Assembly: GCA_902702965.1 (NCBI GenBank)
Contig: CACRXP010000572.1
Span: 120,532-184,531 of the forward strand
Direction of reading: 5' to 3'
Length of the DNA stretch: 64,000 bases
Source of the DNA: Spirometra erinaceieuropaei
Taxonomy: Eukaryota > Platyhelminthes > Cestoda > Diphyllobothriidea > Diphyllobothriidae
A program made the position numbers and the translations under genes. Below, one piece after another: positions 49,401 through 61,919 of the stretch (the stretch's first letter is position 1; every line of letters starts with the position of its first letter). A model generated the notes under the pieces. The model saw nothing but the letters and a program-made list of their open reading frames with translations, searched no databases and was not told the DNA's origin.

Positions 49401-51112
49401 TTGAGTCATCACTCCCCGTCTGTAACTTATCCGAACATATGCCTACGTATGAAGATTTTTTATGGCCCAGCCTGGTACTTAGAAATCATGCGGAGCGTAT
49501 GCGCACTCGACTCCTGTCCCCAATACCAACGCGGCAGGGAAATAAAACACTACCAGCCACGAAAAAGTGTATCAGGAAACTACAAGTCAAGTCTAACTGG
49601 AATAATAACGCGTATTTATAACATCTTATTGGGGTTCGCCTGTATTCGGCCCAATGCACATCGAGAAGGAAAGCCTAGATGAGCCGATCGATTATTCGCG
49701 TACACGGATCGATCAGGCTCGAGAGGAGTTGCCAATGCCGAGGCACCATGATCATTCTAGCTGCGCGCACGTGGCCTCCAGTGATTTGGTGGCTCTTTTT
49801 ATGGATGTAGACACTTAAGTCGGCGATATTAGCTTACTAAAGGATTTCTCGAGGGCTGCTGTATCTTTCCAAGTGATCTGAACCTCACTACGATAACTGC
49901 GTCGAAGTTTTGACTAACAGGATGTACGGTAATTTTCTTTAACAGGAAATCACCTCACTAGAACCCTTGAAAAAGCAGTCGTTGATAGATGGCATAGCTG
50001 GTTCTGATCGTGTAGTCTTCGAGTAATTGGTGCGAACCTGGCAAGTCTGCAGGTAGAATTACTCTCATAGCAAAGGTTTTCCTGCAATGTGAGTTCTCGA
50101 TTTTTTGATTTACCAAACGTTTCAATAGTTGGGAGACGTGATAGCCTGCGCAGCCTTTATATGTTGGTGTCACAAAACCTGCTAGGTATATGGCAAGAGT
50201 CGAATACACAGCAAGATAATATAATGACATCCTCCGGTACTGAAGTAGAAAATGATAGAGATTTTAAGTCGAAGTATCCTTAAGAATTGCTAGGGTATAT
50301 CCTCTTCTACACTTCGAAGAAACAAATTCAGATATTCCTTGCATTATGATTAACAAGGAAAGTAAATTGTTATAAATGTTTTCCTGCAGTTCTACTGTCG
50401 TTAATAATTCGTCCGGAAAATTCTAATGTAATTTTCGCCGTAAAAGCGTCTCCGGATGCAATGAAAACTCGGTGTCGCGAGTGATATGACATACGGCTGT
50501 ATGAAAATGACACCATCCTTATTCGGGTCTTATTTTTCTTAGTGCTCAAGGAGTTATTTTTATTTGTTGGCAGTTTTTTGTCCTTAACGATAATCTGGCT
50601 TTAGTATGGCTGGTTACCACAACTACTAAAGCAACAACTATTGTAACAGAATACTGTGGCAATTATTAGTCTGCATAAGGAATGCAATATTGACTCTGCC
50701 CAGAGTCTTCATGCCATATAGTGGTGGAACAGTTAAATTGATGGCTTTCATGTCGAAAAGCTGGCCAATTTTTTCCTCTGAATCCACGGGTCACGTGATA
50801 AGGTCATTCATTTTTGTCCCGTGAACCTAAGAGAGTAATCCTCTGACAGTTCATCCAGCTCTGCGATCGCTGTCAAACAGAGATATCAACAGGCAATTCC
50901 GCCTTCAATTGCAAGATCTAGTAGCCCACTTAATGCGGCAGGATTCGCAAATTAAGGAAACAAAAGCATGAAGTGAAATAAGCAGAAGCGCGAGGATGCG
51001 GGCTTGCAGGATTCGGTGACTGTCCGGTTGCTCTTGCTACCGTGTCCACCGTGTGCTCCACGGCGAAGTGAGAGCAGGCACGGCGATATGTGCGTAAACT
51101 AGTTTGAAGTGA
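49401..51112. other. Region without recognised gene
   Basis: Several 60-110 codon frames, for example 49356-49682 (+) and 49958-50230 (-), have no recognisable product. No repeat was identified. Confidence 0.45.
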
Positions 51113-52290
51113 AAACTACAACTACGCTGGAGCGGCTACCGCGTATGGGTAGACGACGAGAGGCTACCCAAACGACTCTTCTATGGAGATGTCGCGACGG
51201 GTGCACGCAGATAAGAAAGTCAAGTTCGGCGCTACAAGGATACTCTAAAAACCCGCAGATCAACCCGGAAAACCGGGAAGACTTCGACTGGGACCGATCT
51301 ACATGATAGAGAACAGTGAAGACAGGCGCAGCAACCGTCGATACCAACCGCATCACCGCTACCAAAGCCAAACGCGAGACACGCAAATCTCAACCGCTGC
51401 CGCCGCCGTCGCCTCCTCCTCACAACACCAACACCCAACCTTCTCCAACGTGTCCACGATGTCAATGGACATTCTGGGAGCCATATGGACTTGCTGAACA
51501 CCCCCGGACCAACTGCAGCAGTCGGACTGCACCAACCGTCTTTTCTCCGTCCACCTCTCCACATCGCCTCCTACGTCGTCAACGAATGTTGACCGCCCCA
51601 CCCAACCGCCATTACCATCTTCCTCCTCCTCCGTCTCAACGCCTGCCGCTGTGATGTCTCCCATGCCCATTAACACTGCACACAGTCCCGACACACCAGC
51701 AAACACTAACACCACCACCATCAACACCAGTGATGAGGACGGGGTCTATACCTGTCCTCCTTGCGATTTTACTTTCACTTAACACATCGGCCTGGCCGGC
51801 CAATTACGAAGTTATCGTACAGACACTGGCGGACCAGTGCCTGGAGCCCCAACCTATACCCGCCGCATCCGCCTTAACTGTCCGGACTGTCCGCGCACAT
51901 TCATGCACCGCACGGGCCTACTCGGTCGAATGCGTATCCACGAGAGCGGAATCGACCGCAGCCCCGACACACTTAGCACACCCAGCAAACCTAGCATGCG
52001 TAGCCCCGCCCACACTCCGCCGTCCAGCCCACCCACCGCCACCAACGTCACCATCTCCATTACCTTTAGCTGATACTCACACCGCCGATCTCTCATGTCT
52101 ACAGTGTCCCCGTACATCCACCTCGAGAATCAGCCTGACCGGCCACTGGCGGATCCATCGTACAGACACTGCCGAACCAATGCCTGGAGTATCAACTAAC
52201 ACCCGCCGCATCCACCTCCACTGTCCAGACTGTCCGCACACACTTATTTCCCGCATGCGCATCCTTGAAAACCTGCAGTAGACAACCGCC
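51113..52290 (+). pseudogene. LINE 3' portion with zinc-finger tail (element C)
   Basis: It begins abruptly in the RT ORF (LRWSGYRVWVDDERLPKRLF, then YGDVATGARR and a stop), followed by KTGAATVDTNRITATKAKRE, finger 1 CPRCQWTFWEPYGLAEHPRT, Pro-rich linkers, a finger with an internal stop (CPPCDFTFT then HIGLAGQL near 51760-51800), CPDCPRTFMHRTGLLGRMRI near 51890, and two last units with CLQCPRTSTSRISLTGHWRI and CPDCPHTLISRMRI. Stops and frame changes split it into at least four frames. Confidence 0.82.
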
Positions 52291-52469
52291 GGTTGCACCA
52301 CATCATCACATCCTCCCTCACCAACATCAGCACCGCACATCAACATCACCCACCACAAGCACCCAACTGCTATTTCCCACGCAGCTGGGAAGTGTGCGTC
52401 TTGCCTTCTCATCTATGCGGCCCCCTTCTGCATGTGTGATCGGAATCTGAGACGAAGACGGTGTGTCGA

Positions 52470-53130
52470 GCGCCGTGACTCGGAAGGCAACCGACTGACA
52501 CCCCAACTCAGTCCACGCAATCTGCTCAGTTGTGTGTGTTGTGTTGAATAGCGGACTGGTGGCCTGAGAGCCAGGCTGTCACGACCCCCTCTCAAGAGAT
52601 CCGTGACAGTCACAAGCATGTGAGAAGACTGGTTGTATTTGTGTGTGCTTTATGGATAGTGCCTCTCAGTTAACGACTGTTTGATAACCCAAATTTGAAG
52701 CGTAACAGCCCGAGCTAACTGTGGGGCCAGGTGTCGCCTTTCTAGGTCAGAAGGACTGAAAGCGCATGCTGTGCCAATATCAGCAAACCATGGCCCTCGT
52801 TGATGCGTTGGCAGTCCCCTGGCACCTGGTTCCCAGGCGGTAGATGCGCTTGTGCTCCCGCTGAGTGTACAGGTGGTGGGCATAGTTGACCAGTCATCCT
52901 CGTCATTCGGATCCCTGTTAGGGTGTTGTTGTTGTTGGTGGTGGTGTAGAATTCTGGTCAAGTGTATATTGTGGACCAGGGGGTGTGGTAACACGCTTAG
53001 ATGGGGTTTGGGCCGCGTTAGCCACCTGCGGTAGATACTGCGCAAGTCTGCTATTATTCTAACCTAATTCACGTGTAAGTCACCGTGCTTGCTGCACATT
53101 GCTGTGTAGCACACGGTGGACATCCTCGTC
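52470..53130 (+). repeat. Composite GC-rich interspersed repeat, copy 2
   Basis: Carries both blocks seen at 7480-8350 in the same order: TGTGTGTGTTGTG followed by AGCGGACTGGTGG near 52551, and GTGGACCAGGGGGTGTGG near 52973 to CACACGGTGGACATCC near 53110. It follows element C within 200 bp. Confidence 0.6.
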
Positions 53131-53139
53131 CACCGCGGT

Positions 53140-53245
53140 TGAAATATCATCATGAGATTAGATTTGCACAGCATCTACCGCACTCCCTCCTCCCCCATCT
53201 GGACCTGGTGCCGAGACAGATTCAAGAAGACCGGAGGCGAGTGAG
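53140..53245 (-). repeat. Composite repeat fragment, inverted
   Basis: The minus strand carries a partial copy of the second block (CTTCTTGAATCTGTCTCGG, GAGGAGGGAGTGCGGTAGATG), directly facing copy 2. Confidence 0.5.
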
Positions 53246-54212
53246 GGCGCTTGTACACGTCCATTAATTCCCTTTCGACACGCACAGATTATTAAACAAG
53301 TCGAATGTAAAGCGTTTCGGACGATACTTGCGACTTGATCGTGGGCTTGAGTTCAAGTAACCTTTTCATTTGCCCACCTCACTTCAGTCAAGTCTCCACC
53401 TGAATCTTTGCACTCAAGCATGTGAATGTACGCGCAACAACAAGTGGCGCACATATGTTTTTTACTTTTCCCTGCAGTTAACGCCAAAAGGTGGGCTTAC
53501 CAACAAAGTATGGTCTTGAAATTACTATTTTTAAGCTTTATTATGCACATTGCCCTCCCTACCTTAAATTGATTTTGCCTACAATTCACGCTCACAAGTT
53601 ATTCGTCAATAGAGGATAGTGCTATTTTAAAATAAGAAGAGTGTCGCGGCCAACAAGTGTTCGTCTACTATGGGTAAAAATTCCTAGATCATCGTAGGCC
53701 TAGCGTAGGTTAAAAGTACTCTAATTAATTTCTGATCATTCCCTTTGGAGAAAGATAAGGATCATGAGACGTTGCGTTAATATGGGTGTATGAAAATCCC
53801 TCATCAGCTTGATAGAATTACATAGGACTCGTAGACAATTTTTGAGAATGTATTTCAAGATTGCGAAATATTAATAAGTCTGCGTAACATGAGTTGGAGT
53901 GTGCAAACTACCAGCAAACAATATCGTCATATTTTAGGAGTGCCAAAAATAAACGCTGTTTTTTTATCGCCGTTATTCGAATTTTGTTTAATAAGTGTTT
54001 ATGCCTACTTCATTTGACCTATGTGTCCTTTTAAATCAGTTTAGTCTTGTCTTTGAGATTTTTGTATGAATTTTGGTTTTAAAAGTTGGCCTAATAAAAT
54101 GGGAGGCAAAATCGGAAGATGGTCATGTTGGTCCTTGTCTGCTGTATTAATTTCGCAAGGAGAACGAATCAATAACAACCACCAAAACCATTTGTGATGT
54201 TTATCCGAATGT
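53246..54212. other. AT-rich region without recognised feature
   Basis: No gene or repeat was recognised. Confidence 0.45.
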
Positions 54213-54430
54213 TTACTTATCCTCAAGTGTCACATTAGTTCGCGAAATTTCGATCCAACCTCTCCGATGACCGCCGGAACTGTATAATGATCGGCAAGGG
54301 TCGACTACGTTGTCCTGATCCCAAGTGTAAGCACAATGTGAGCATTGAAAGTAAAGTAAGCCGAAGGGGATTCTGAAATTGTTTATGGGAAAGTAGCTGA
54401 GGCTGAAACGGAAAAGGCAACCTGATCTAT
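54213..54430 (-). repeat. Left arm of a palindrome around telomere-like DNA
   Basis: The minus strand reads GGTTGCCTTTTCCGTTTCAG, CTACTTTCCCATAAACAATTTCAG, CTTCGGCTTACTTTACTTTC, AATGCTCACATTGTGC. This corresponds to the plus strand at 54950-55060 with moderate divergence. The two arms enclose the degenerate TAACCC tract. Confidence 0.7.
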
Positions 54431-54509
54431 GACAAATCTGCCGCGGAAATGAAGGAAGTCTAGAATCCCGCATAAGACCTAGTTGGCAGGAAGCGTGGGG
54501 CCGCAATAT

Positions 54510-54940
54510 CCCAAACCAAACAATAAACCCAACCGTAACCTCAAAAGTAAGCCTAATCCTTAAAGTAATTGCAAACCTAATGCTTAACCTAAACTTACCA
54601 CTGAACCTGACCCTAACCCTACCACAAGCCCTAGCCCTAGGCCTAAGTCTAACCTTAATCGTAATTCAAACCCCGACCTTAAGCGCCACCCAAACCCTGA
54701 CCCTAACCTTAAGCATTACTCTAACCTCAATCGTAACCCTAACCTTAACCATAACCCCACCCTAACCTTAGCACTAACCCTAACCCCAACCTAAATGTCA
54801 AACGTAGACCTAAACCGCAATGCAAACCCTAACTCCAACCGGAAACATCAGACTTAACATAAACCGTAACCCCGAACTTAATTCCCAAGTTGAAACTAAC
54901 CCAAACCCTAAAATTAACCCTATCTCAAAACCGAAACATC
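54510..54940 (+). repeat. Degenerate telomere-like tract
   Basis: About 430 bp of variants of CTAACCC (CCTAACCCTAACC, CTTAACCATAACC, TAAACCGTAACC), all in C-rich orientation. The interspersed changes point to an old tract. Short frames over it (for example 54580-54765) are repeat translation, not genes. Confidence 0.85.
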
Positions 54941-54944
54941 GGGT

Positions 54945-55090
54945 TGCCCTTTTACGTTCTAACTTTGGCTACTTTCCCAGTAGCGATTTCAGCATCCTCC
55001 TTCGGCTTACTCTACTTGCAATGCTCACAGTGCGCTCGCACTTAGGACGAGGACAGTGTGACCGACCCCATCCTAATGGCCTTTTTCAAG
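54945..55090 (+). repeat. Right arm of a palindrome around telomere-like DNA
   Basis: Inverted relative of 54213-54430: GGTTGCCCTTTTACG, GCTACTTTCCCAGTAGCG, CTTCGGCTTACTCTACTTGC, AATGCTCACAGTGCGC. It lies directly after the telomere-like tract. Confidence 0.7.
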
Positions 55091-55274
55091 CAGACATTGA
55101 GATAGATGCTCAGTAAAACTAAATTCGTCATAGTGTACTGTTCGGGAGCGCCTTCAACAGGGAGGGAGGTCAGTGGACAGAGTTTGGGTCGCACGCCAAC
55201 TTTTAATAGACTACAATGCTCAGCTTTTCAAGATCTTTGTCGTTTTTGTTAAGCATATAAGAGAAGGAGCCAGT

Positions 55275-55755
55275 TCTTTATTGAACTGTCATCGGAGATG
55301 AGAAATTGATTTTTTACGCTAAAAACCAGTGCAACTACTAATGGCTTTCCAATAGTTCCTACGCCAAAATCAGACTCACGCTCAAGGAAGTCTTGCTGCT
55401 CGTTTGTAGAGTATGGTAGACATAATTCACTTTGAGTTATTAAAACAAAGTCAGACCGTAACAGCAGACCTGAATCGTCAACAAGCAGAACGTCTGAGCT
55501 AAGCTATAGCAGGGTTAATTAATAAAAAAGTTGTCAGCATGTTGCATGACAACGCGAGACCGCATCCGGGATTATGGGAAATGTTTTCTCATCCGCCCTA
55601 TTCCCTGACCGATTATCACTTGTTTAGCTCTTTGCAATTTTTCATGGGCGGAAAAAATGTTCGAAATACCGATTATGCCAGAGCTGGGCTTCCCGAATTT
55701 GTTGCCTCAAAACGAACTTCCTTTCATAAAGAGGACACTGAAAACTTAGTTTGAA
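55275..55755 (+). pseudogene. Mariner transposase pseudogene
   Basis: Shifted pieces of a mariner transposase: GDEKLIFYAKNQ (first catalytic Asp), LKEVLLLVC, then a 71-codon frame at 55539-55754 with MLHDNARPHPG (second Asp) and HPPYSLTDYHLFSSLQFF (third Asp), ending in PEFVASKRTSFHKEDTENL. The DxNxxPH and YxxxDYHxF motifs and the third Asp are those of D34D mariners. Stops between the pieces show that it is dead. Confidence 0.85.
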
Positions 55756-56261
55756 AAGGGACATTGATTGATAGCGATGGCGATTATAAAACCGGATAAA
55801 AATAAAAGGTTTTCCAGTAAATAATACTCTTGCCATTTATAAAAAACGACATTATTTTCCGGTATCTCTAGTACAGTGTACAATTCATCCCAGACAAAGT
55901 GACTAGGAAAATACTCTTAAAGACGGTCAGCTTTAGATACAGTGCGTAGCTTGTATACCCAAAACTTTTCAGATGACATTGACTTTGTTGCATCGGACCT
56001 GTATTTAGGTTATTGGCTCTGCTACGATAACATAAGTTAAAAAATTTATCAAAACTTATCTTCTACCGCCGTCATTGTTTACGCCTAAGCGCAACACATC
56101 ACTCTCGATGTTTACTGACTGGATTTTATTTCTTTAAGGTACATGGGAAAAGGCAAATTACAGGTAATGAACCAGAAATATGGACCTCGATAGCTTGAAC
56201 AAGTAGTTTATTTGCCTCGGTTTTCAGATCAATTCACAAACCCATCACACCAGCTATGTAC

Positions 56262-56300
56262 AGTAACCTAACTCATGAAGTGTCGAGATCGGTATTGGAG
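56262..56300 (+). repeat. Lone Tc1/mariner-like terminal repeat
   Basis: TACAGTAACCTAACTCATGA, then AGTGTCGAGATCGG, resembles the ends of the Tc1-type element (21751) and the MITE (18563). It may be the right end of the nearby mariner or a separate remnant. Confidence 0.5.
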
Positions 56301-57850
56301 TTGGTGGTACGGCATATATTCGACGTGGTTAGTTTTCATTTTAAAACTGATTGGAGTCCCAGAAGTCCCTTTTCTAAAGCAGAATTTATGTTAGTTCTCT
56401 TTTATTAAAGGGAAACATGTCAAGCTTACACAAAATTTGACGTTTGCGGATACCCACGTAATTTTCTATGCTACTAAGTATCACCTATTAAAACCTCATA
56501 TTTGCGCTCGAGGCCTTATAAGGAAACTTTCATATAACCAAGAAAAATGTCAAAAAAATCCATTCCGGCAACGGAAGTCGAGATTTTGAGTTAGTGAAAG
56601 TCAGGTCGAGGCAGATATGTAAAACCGCGTTCTGTTTCTGAAGCAAGTTATAATAGGCCTTAAATAATTGACCTTTCATAAAGTCGTTTTTTTGATTTGG
56701 TGGTTTTTCGTAAAACAAATTATTTCCCACCCAATAAATAATACTGTATAAATTAGACTGTGCCTTGTTTTAAAGCTCGGTCGTATATTTTACACAGTAT
56801 AACTTCTGTGGGTGAGGGATGAGCAGTTCGTGCGCTACAGCGATTTTAGTTCGTAGTTCGTGACCTTTCATGTGATAGGTCATGGATTGTATATCTGCAA
56901 TGGATACTTGGATGTGGCTGGGCAAATATCGATAGTGTCTGTACGAAGCCGAAATGCCAAACTGCCATATCTCATGTTTATACAGCTACTCCTCACTTTC
57001 CCTCTCACACCTAAACAGACGAATGGATGGCTATGTTTTAGGTGGTAATGGCAAAGCGACTTTCTGTGTTCCCATTCAAATCTATGAACTAGTTATGAAT
57101 GGGTGCTGACACAGGACGGTGACTATCAACGTACATCCGTGCTCATAAATGGCTCCATTAACTACAAGATTAAAATTTTGATCTCGGCTTCAGGTTTAAC
57201 CTACAGTCAGCTCATGCTTCAAGTCCATTTCAGGCATTAAGGCTTGACGTGCGTGACTGGCGGATTCATATATAAGGCAACAATTGCGAATTTCGAAGGG
57301 ATAGGTTAGAGATTCGACTACAACTTGCAGCAAACTCCCATTTTGTGAGTTTCGTCTTTTTAGTGGTCTGGCTCAGTGTATTTCAAACTGTTTTTCGTAA
57401 AACGAACCTAGAATCCTGTTCCACAAGAATTCTCGAGAAAGGAATACAAGCGCAGAGTGCCTGCCTTCCAAATGTTCGTGATTTCCACATCAAAATTAAA
57501 TAATGCAAAAAAACTTAGAAACTGAAAAAATCTCGTTTCTTCATTCGTCAGAAGTAATGCCTTGCTTAAAGTTAGAGTTTGAATGAGCTGTCAGTCACAC
57601 CGTAAACTACGAAACCAATGTCTGATGATAAAAGAAAAATAAAATCTTATTGATCTCAGGCATCCTGGTTCCCAAAGCGTCGTATTTAACGAGAGTTGTT
57701 AACAATTTGAACTAAAAACCGGAGCCAAGATCTTCGGGGATTTTACATCCCTTGGGATTTCTGAGTGCTTACGGAGTTGGATTTTCGAATCCGATAAAGA
57801 TGAACTCAAAAAGTAAAAACAACTGAAGAGGGGAATGATGACATTCTTAC

Positions 57851-57928
57851 CTGCTTGTCGGTCCTCTACCTAACAATGGAGTTAATTTGTCCCCGAAAGC
57901 AAATTCATTATTATCAAGACTGCCAAAC
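57851..57928 (-). CDS. Possible internal exon of an unknown gene
   Basis: A 78-nt minus-strand stretch between CGCTGTAG and GTAAGAATG, open in one frame only, reading FGSLDNNEFAFGDKLTPLLG and on to RGPTS. It enters in phase 1 and leaves in phase 2. The borders and composition look like a real exon, but no partner exon or family was found. Confidence 0.25.
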
Positions 57929-59869
57929 CTACAGCGTAAAAACTCATGTTTTGCATTTAAATATTTTCTAAATTTTATTTTCAGCTGGTATGTTTTAACA
58001 TAACTTTTTTCTCATAAAGTGTACCTCGATTCAAGAAATCCTGGTCATTCGTATAAACAAAAATAGTTCGAAATTTCCTAATAAGATTCCTTTCAACACA
58101 CCCCTCGCCGCGCAGCCGCCATTTTTCGTAAGTTAACTCCGCCAGCTGCGAATGTGTGTTCGAAAGCTTCCAAAGTGTTTCAAGATCGTGTACCTTCTTC
58201 TCTGGTCTACCTTCAACTTCAAGTGCATCTTGATTTGCCTTACGTCGTTATAGTTATAAGTGGACCAGACAGCTCTTTTGACAGAGCTTTTGCGCATAAT
58301 TTCCATGTTTTCGGAGTAAGGACACAGGTCGACGTTATTCGGGGTCCACTGGGGCTGATATCCCTCTTGGCTTTAAAATTTAGTTCCGCCTTGTTATTTA
58401 CTGGATCCGCGACTCGTCGGTGTTTTATTGGTCAGCCACGGCGACAAATGTACCTTGAAACGCCGAGCGAGCTATTGAAACAAAATGCTGACAACTTATA
58501 AGTGGCTAACACACAGTTGCTTAGTTAACAGTTACGGCCGCCATGGTAGAACCCTCAAAATGGAAAAAAATCAGGAGCAGGAGCACCAGGGTAAAAGGAT
58601 GTGTATAGAACCTCGAACTGGAATGAAATAGTAAACAACATCGTTCCTCATTGGTGGGTTTTGACGAGAACCCAGAGGATAAATTCACCTCCCATCGTCT
58701 TTTTTGTCGAAACAAAATAAAAGTAGTTTGGAAACTATTTTTGCCGAGGGTACACGTCTCATGGGTTCTGGTCCATTATAAATAATTTTGAACAGAATGT
58801 TGGTCAGTTTGTAGACTAGGCAGAATGTGCTCGATAAGAAGAGGATAAAAGCTCGCCTAAACCAGTACTGAGATATCTCAGGAATCGTCCACCCTTTTAT
58901 CTGGGCTATTAATCACAGCTTATAATTACTAAATTGATGTTCTTCAGGCAAGGACTAACAGTATGTTATTTTTTGCTCTCCCCACCCCTTCCCTTTGCAT
59001 CCTTGCTAAGTTTGCTAGGTCGAGTGTTTTCCGTTTTATCTGATTAGGGACCTCTGGTGCTTGACTTCCAGAGGAGAACCGTATAAGGGAAAAGAGTAGT
59101 GACTATGGCGGACGTAAGGTAGGAGGCGGGGTGGTCTTACGCACAACCTAGTAGATAAATCAGCGTCCGCGTCGATAACGCTACTCATTCTGCTTCAAGT
59201 GTATAATTAACAGCCGAGTCCAGTGGCACTACTGAATATTTCAGTCAACAATCTGGCTGCCAGACTTAAGAATTAAGTTGTCCACTTTGACTTATGCGTG
59301 CTAACTGGGAAGCAAACCTGCTTGAAAAACTCCATAATGTTACATAATGAGCTTTCATGAAACAATCCTCTTTGTCTCAGTTTCAAGTTGAGAAGTGAAT
59401 ACAAATGACCTTGCCGTGGAAAAAACGGGACGCGACGAAAGTTCAATGACTGCGTAAAGGGTTGGATTTAGATATAAAAAGAAGTATCAGGGGTGTTGAA
59501 ATAGGTCGTCCATCGAGTACCTTTCGATGAAAAAGGGTCGAAATGCATGTTCAATTAGCTGCCGTTTATGAAAACGCAATTCGATGCTTCAGTATCCTTT
59601 GTTTAATAAGACCAAATTCTTCCACGGGCAAACAAAATATTTTAGCAAAGGCTGCGCATTTGACAACGTATGAATTATCAAAGTTAAATTTGTGCAAATT
59701 TGATACTGGAATAGTTGATACATTACTGAAAATGATAGTTCGTATGCATACCTAGCAAATCGCCCCTTAGAATTAGGCGTTAATTTATATGATTGAAGCT
59801 GAACGCAAAAAAAATAAATAACAATTCGACTTAGCAGTAATGTTTTCTAACGAAAAGCAGATCACTTAC

Positions 59870-59898
59870 CTGGGCAATTACATTTCCAATATCTTAGA
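59870..59898 (-). other. Possible 29-nt micro-exon
   Basis: The minus strand has a strong acceptor (ATTCTCTTTTCCAG) and, 29 bases on, a consensus donor (CAG then GTAAGTG). One of three frames contains a stop. It is too short to judge; it could be a UTR exon or chance. Confidence 0.2.
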
Positions 59899-60494
59899 CT
59901 GGAAAAGAGAATTTAGTAGTAACGAACGTTATTTGGTCAAAGTAGACTGACAAACAAATATAAGCCTAATGTTTGTTGGCGAAATGGGACAACGGTAAGG
60001 ACAAGCACAAAAAAGGACAAACCCGATATATGAAAGAAAACAAAAACCAAAAAGAAGGCTAAAAACAACCCGATGAAAAAGCTGTCCAATGAGCAAAACG
60101 TTAATCACGCGCGAAATTAGAGTATCACATTAGTCTGGTGACTTTTGCAAAAGTACTTCTTCCACTACCTCCGAAAATCCCACTTCCGAGCAAGAGTTAT
60201 CTACGCATAATGCATTTTAAACTTTGGCCGCAGATTCTTGTGCAAATTTAGTCATGCTTCGTAGAAATGACGAAAACACTTATTTCTCATAATGATTTTG
60301 TAGAAGACTACGCCTTCTACAGATTTCTACCTGAAAGTAGGCGTATTGCAGTCTTGGCTTTAGTAAGGGACCGTTTTGTGACGATCGAGAGTTGTTCGTG
60401 TTGCCTAGTGTCCATGTCCTTGTTAATGTTGTTTACGAAGTACACAACATAGCCCACGCATAACAGTGTTTTATGAGTACCGTTTTGCTACTTC

Positions 60495-60607
60495 ATGGCA
60501 GACGAAGAGGTGGAGGAATTTTCTCCAGAACAAATACATATCGTGTACTTTGGAAACATGACGCACAAGCAAAAATTTCAGGAAGCATGTCAAATAAACG
60601 ACAAACA
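60495..60607 (+). CDS. Possible first exon of an unknown gene
   Basis: ATG at 60495 opens 37 codons reading MADEEVEEFSPEQIHIVYFG, then NMTHKQKFQEACQINDK, with GTAAGC at 60608 as a possible donor; unspliced it would stop one codon later. The acidic, hydrophilic start looks like a genuine N terminus. No family was recognised and no second exon was found, so confidence is low. Confidence 0.3.
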
Positions 60608-60611
60608 GTAA

Positions 60612-61919
60612 GCTTTTCGCAATCAAGATAAATCATGCCTTCGAGTGTACAGTTAGGATAAAATGGATATTTATTGCGGAATGCGTAGGAGAACTACTTT
60701 TTTGTACATGCTTCCGATTAATTAGGCCTGACAAAATTTAGGCATTGAGAATCAGAGGGAAAATACATGATACTTAAACCGAGATCTCTGGTCAAGAGCC
60801 TGATTTACACAGGTGACCAAACAGATGCACAAGCAAAAGTCAGTATGTTCTTTTTGAACAAGCTTGTTGCGTTCTGTGTCTATGTACAGGATTGCTTAGT
60901 ATGCGTGCGTCGGCAAAACATTCAAATTCCAAAGCAGCAGGCTGTTGGATGCGAGGAAACTTAGCCAAACCTTTACTTTCGACTCACTAGGTGAGCGGTG
61001 ACGTCAACTTAAACTGTTTCCAATATTGTTTTGGAAGGCAAACGGACATTGCGTGTTTGCTAATAATTGTTAGAATACTATTTACAGTGAGCGTCAACTG
61101 ACGGGTCGTAGAGGCTGCCCTACCTTGGCTCGGCTGTCTGCAGTGCCGTTCGTTTTGGAGGACCAGATTTGCCATAAAGATGACTTTCAATCAAAAAACG
61201 AGCAAATATTTATTTAAATTAAACGATCCTACTGGGTTTATGTAGGTTGTCGTTCTGCAATTTCGAGAAGCCTTTGATTAGTGACATTTGTTCGAGAGAA
61301 CTATGCGGAGTATGGATTTTGTACAACCGGTGAAACTAGCATGATGAGGCCAGTATTGATTTGCTTTATTTATTGATTACTTTCACTTCACGTACGCGAT
61401 TTCTTTCCCGTCTGTTAAAGCCTGACCTCATAAAAGTTTCATCAACACGGTCCATGTTATTTGACACCCAAAACTGACATAATCCCGATTCTTTTTTTGG
61501 ACCACTCCTATGTGGCGAGGGTTGTCGGGCTTAGGGTTCTGGTGGTGTGAGCTCATTTCGGGGTATAAACTGCCGCGAGTTTAAGCAATTCACCTACCCC
61601 AATCACAGTAAACTGACAAACGAGGAATGAGGAAACGCTACCATTGTACACGACTTAATCATCATTATCATTGACTGAGAAAGAACAATGGGCGGCGCGC
61701 GACAAGAGCTAACAGGAAATTACATACCTGCCAAAGGCGTACGCGCGATCACTGGAAGGGCAGGCTTATTAATCTGATCCCTTACATTCGTACAGGAGCC
61801 CATCATCATGGACTTTGGGTACTAAGAAAAACATTTTATTTATTTAACAATAAGTGAGCAGTTTTTTGTAGTCAAGCGATGAGGGAGGAGAGAAGGGGTA
61901 GTGTTCGCAATTGGGTTGG
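60612..61919. other. Region without recognised gene
   Basis: Short frames at 60767-60964 (+) and 60987-61190 (-) are unrecognised. No repeat was identified. Confidence 0.45.

Larger units (their letters stand above)
56301..60494. other. AT-rich region, mostly without recognised gene
   Basis: A 115-codon frame at 58154-58501 (+) and a 64-codon minus frame at 58521-58715 are unrecognised. Two possible minus-strand exons (57851-57928 and 59870-59898) have good splice borders and are listed separately. No transposon was identified. Confidence 0.45.

Noticed and set aside
54580..54765. 61-codon frame rich in Leu and Thr
   Set aside because: It is the translation of degenerate telomere-like repeats.
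58154..58501. 115-codon plus-strand frame
   Set aside because: No family recognised and no splice or promoter context; kept only as a note in the regional entry.
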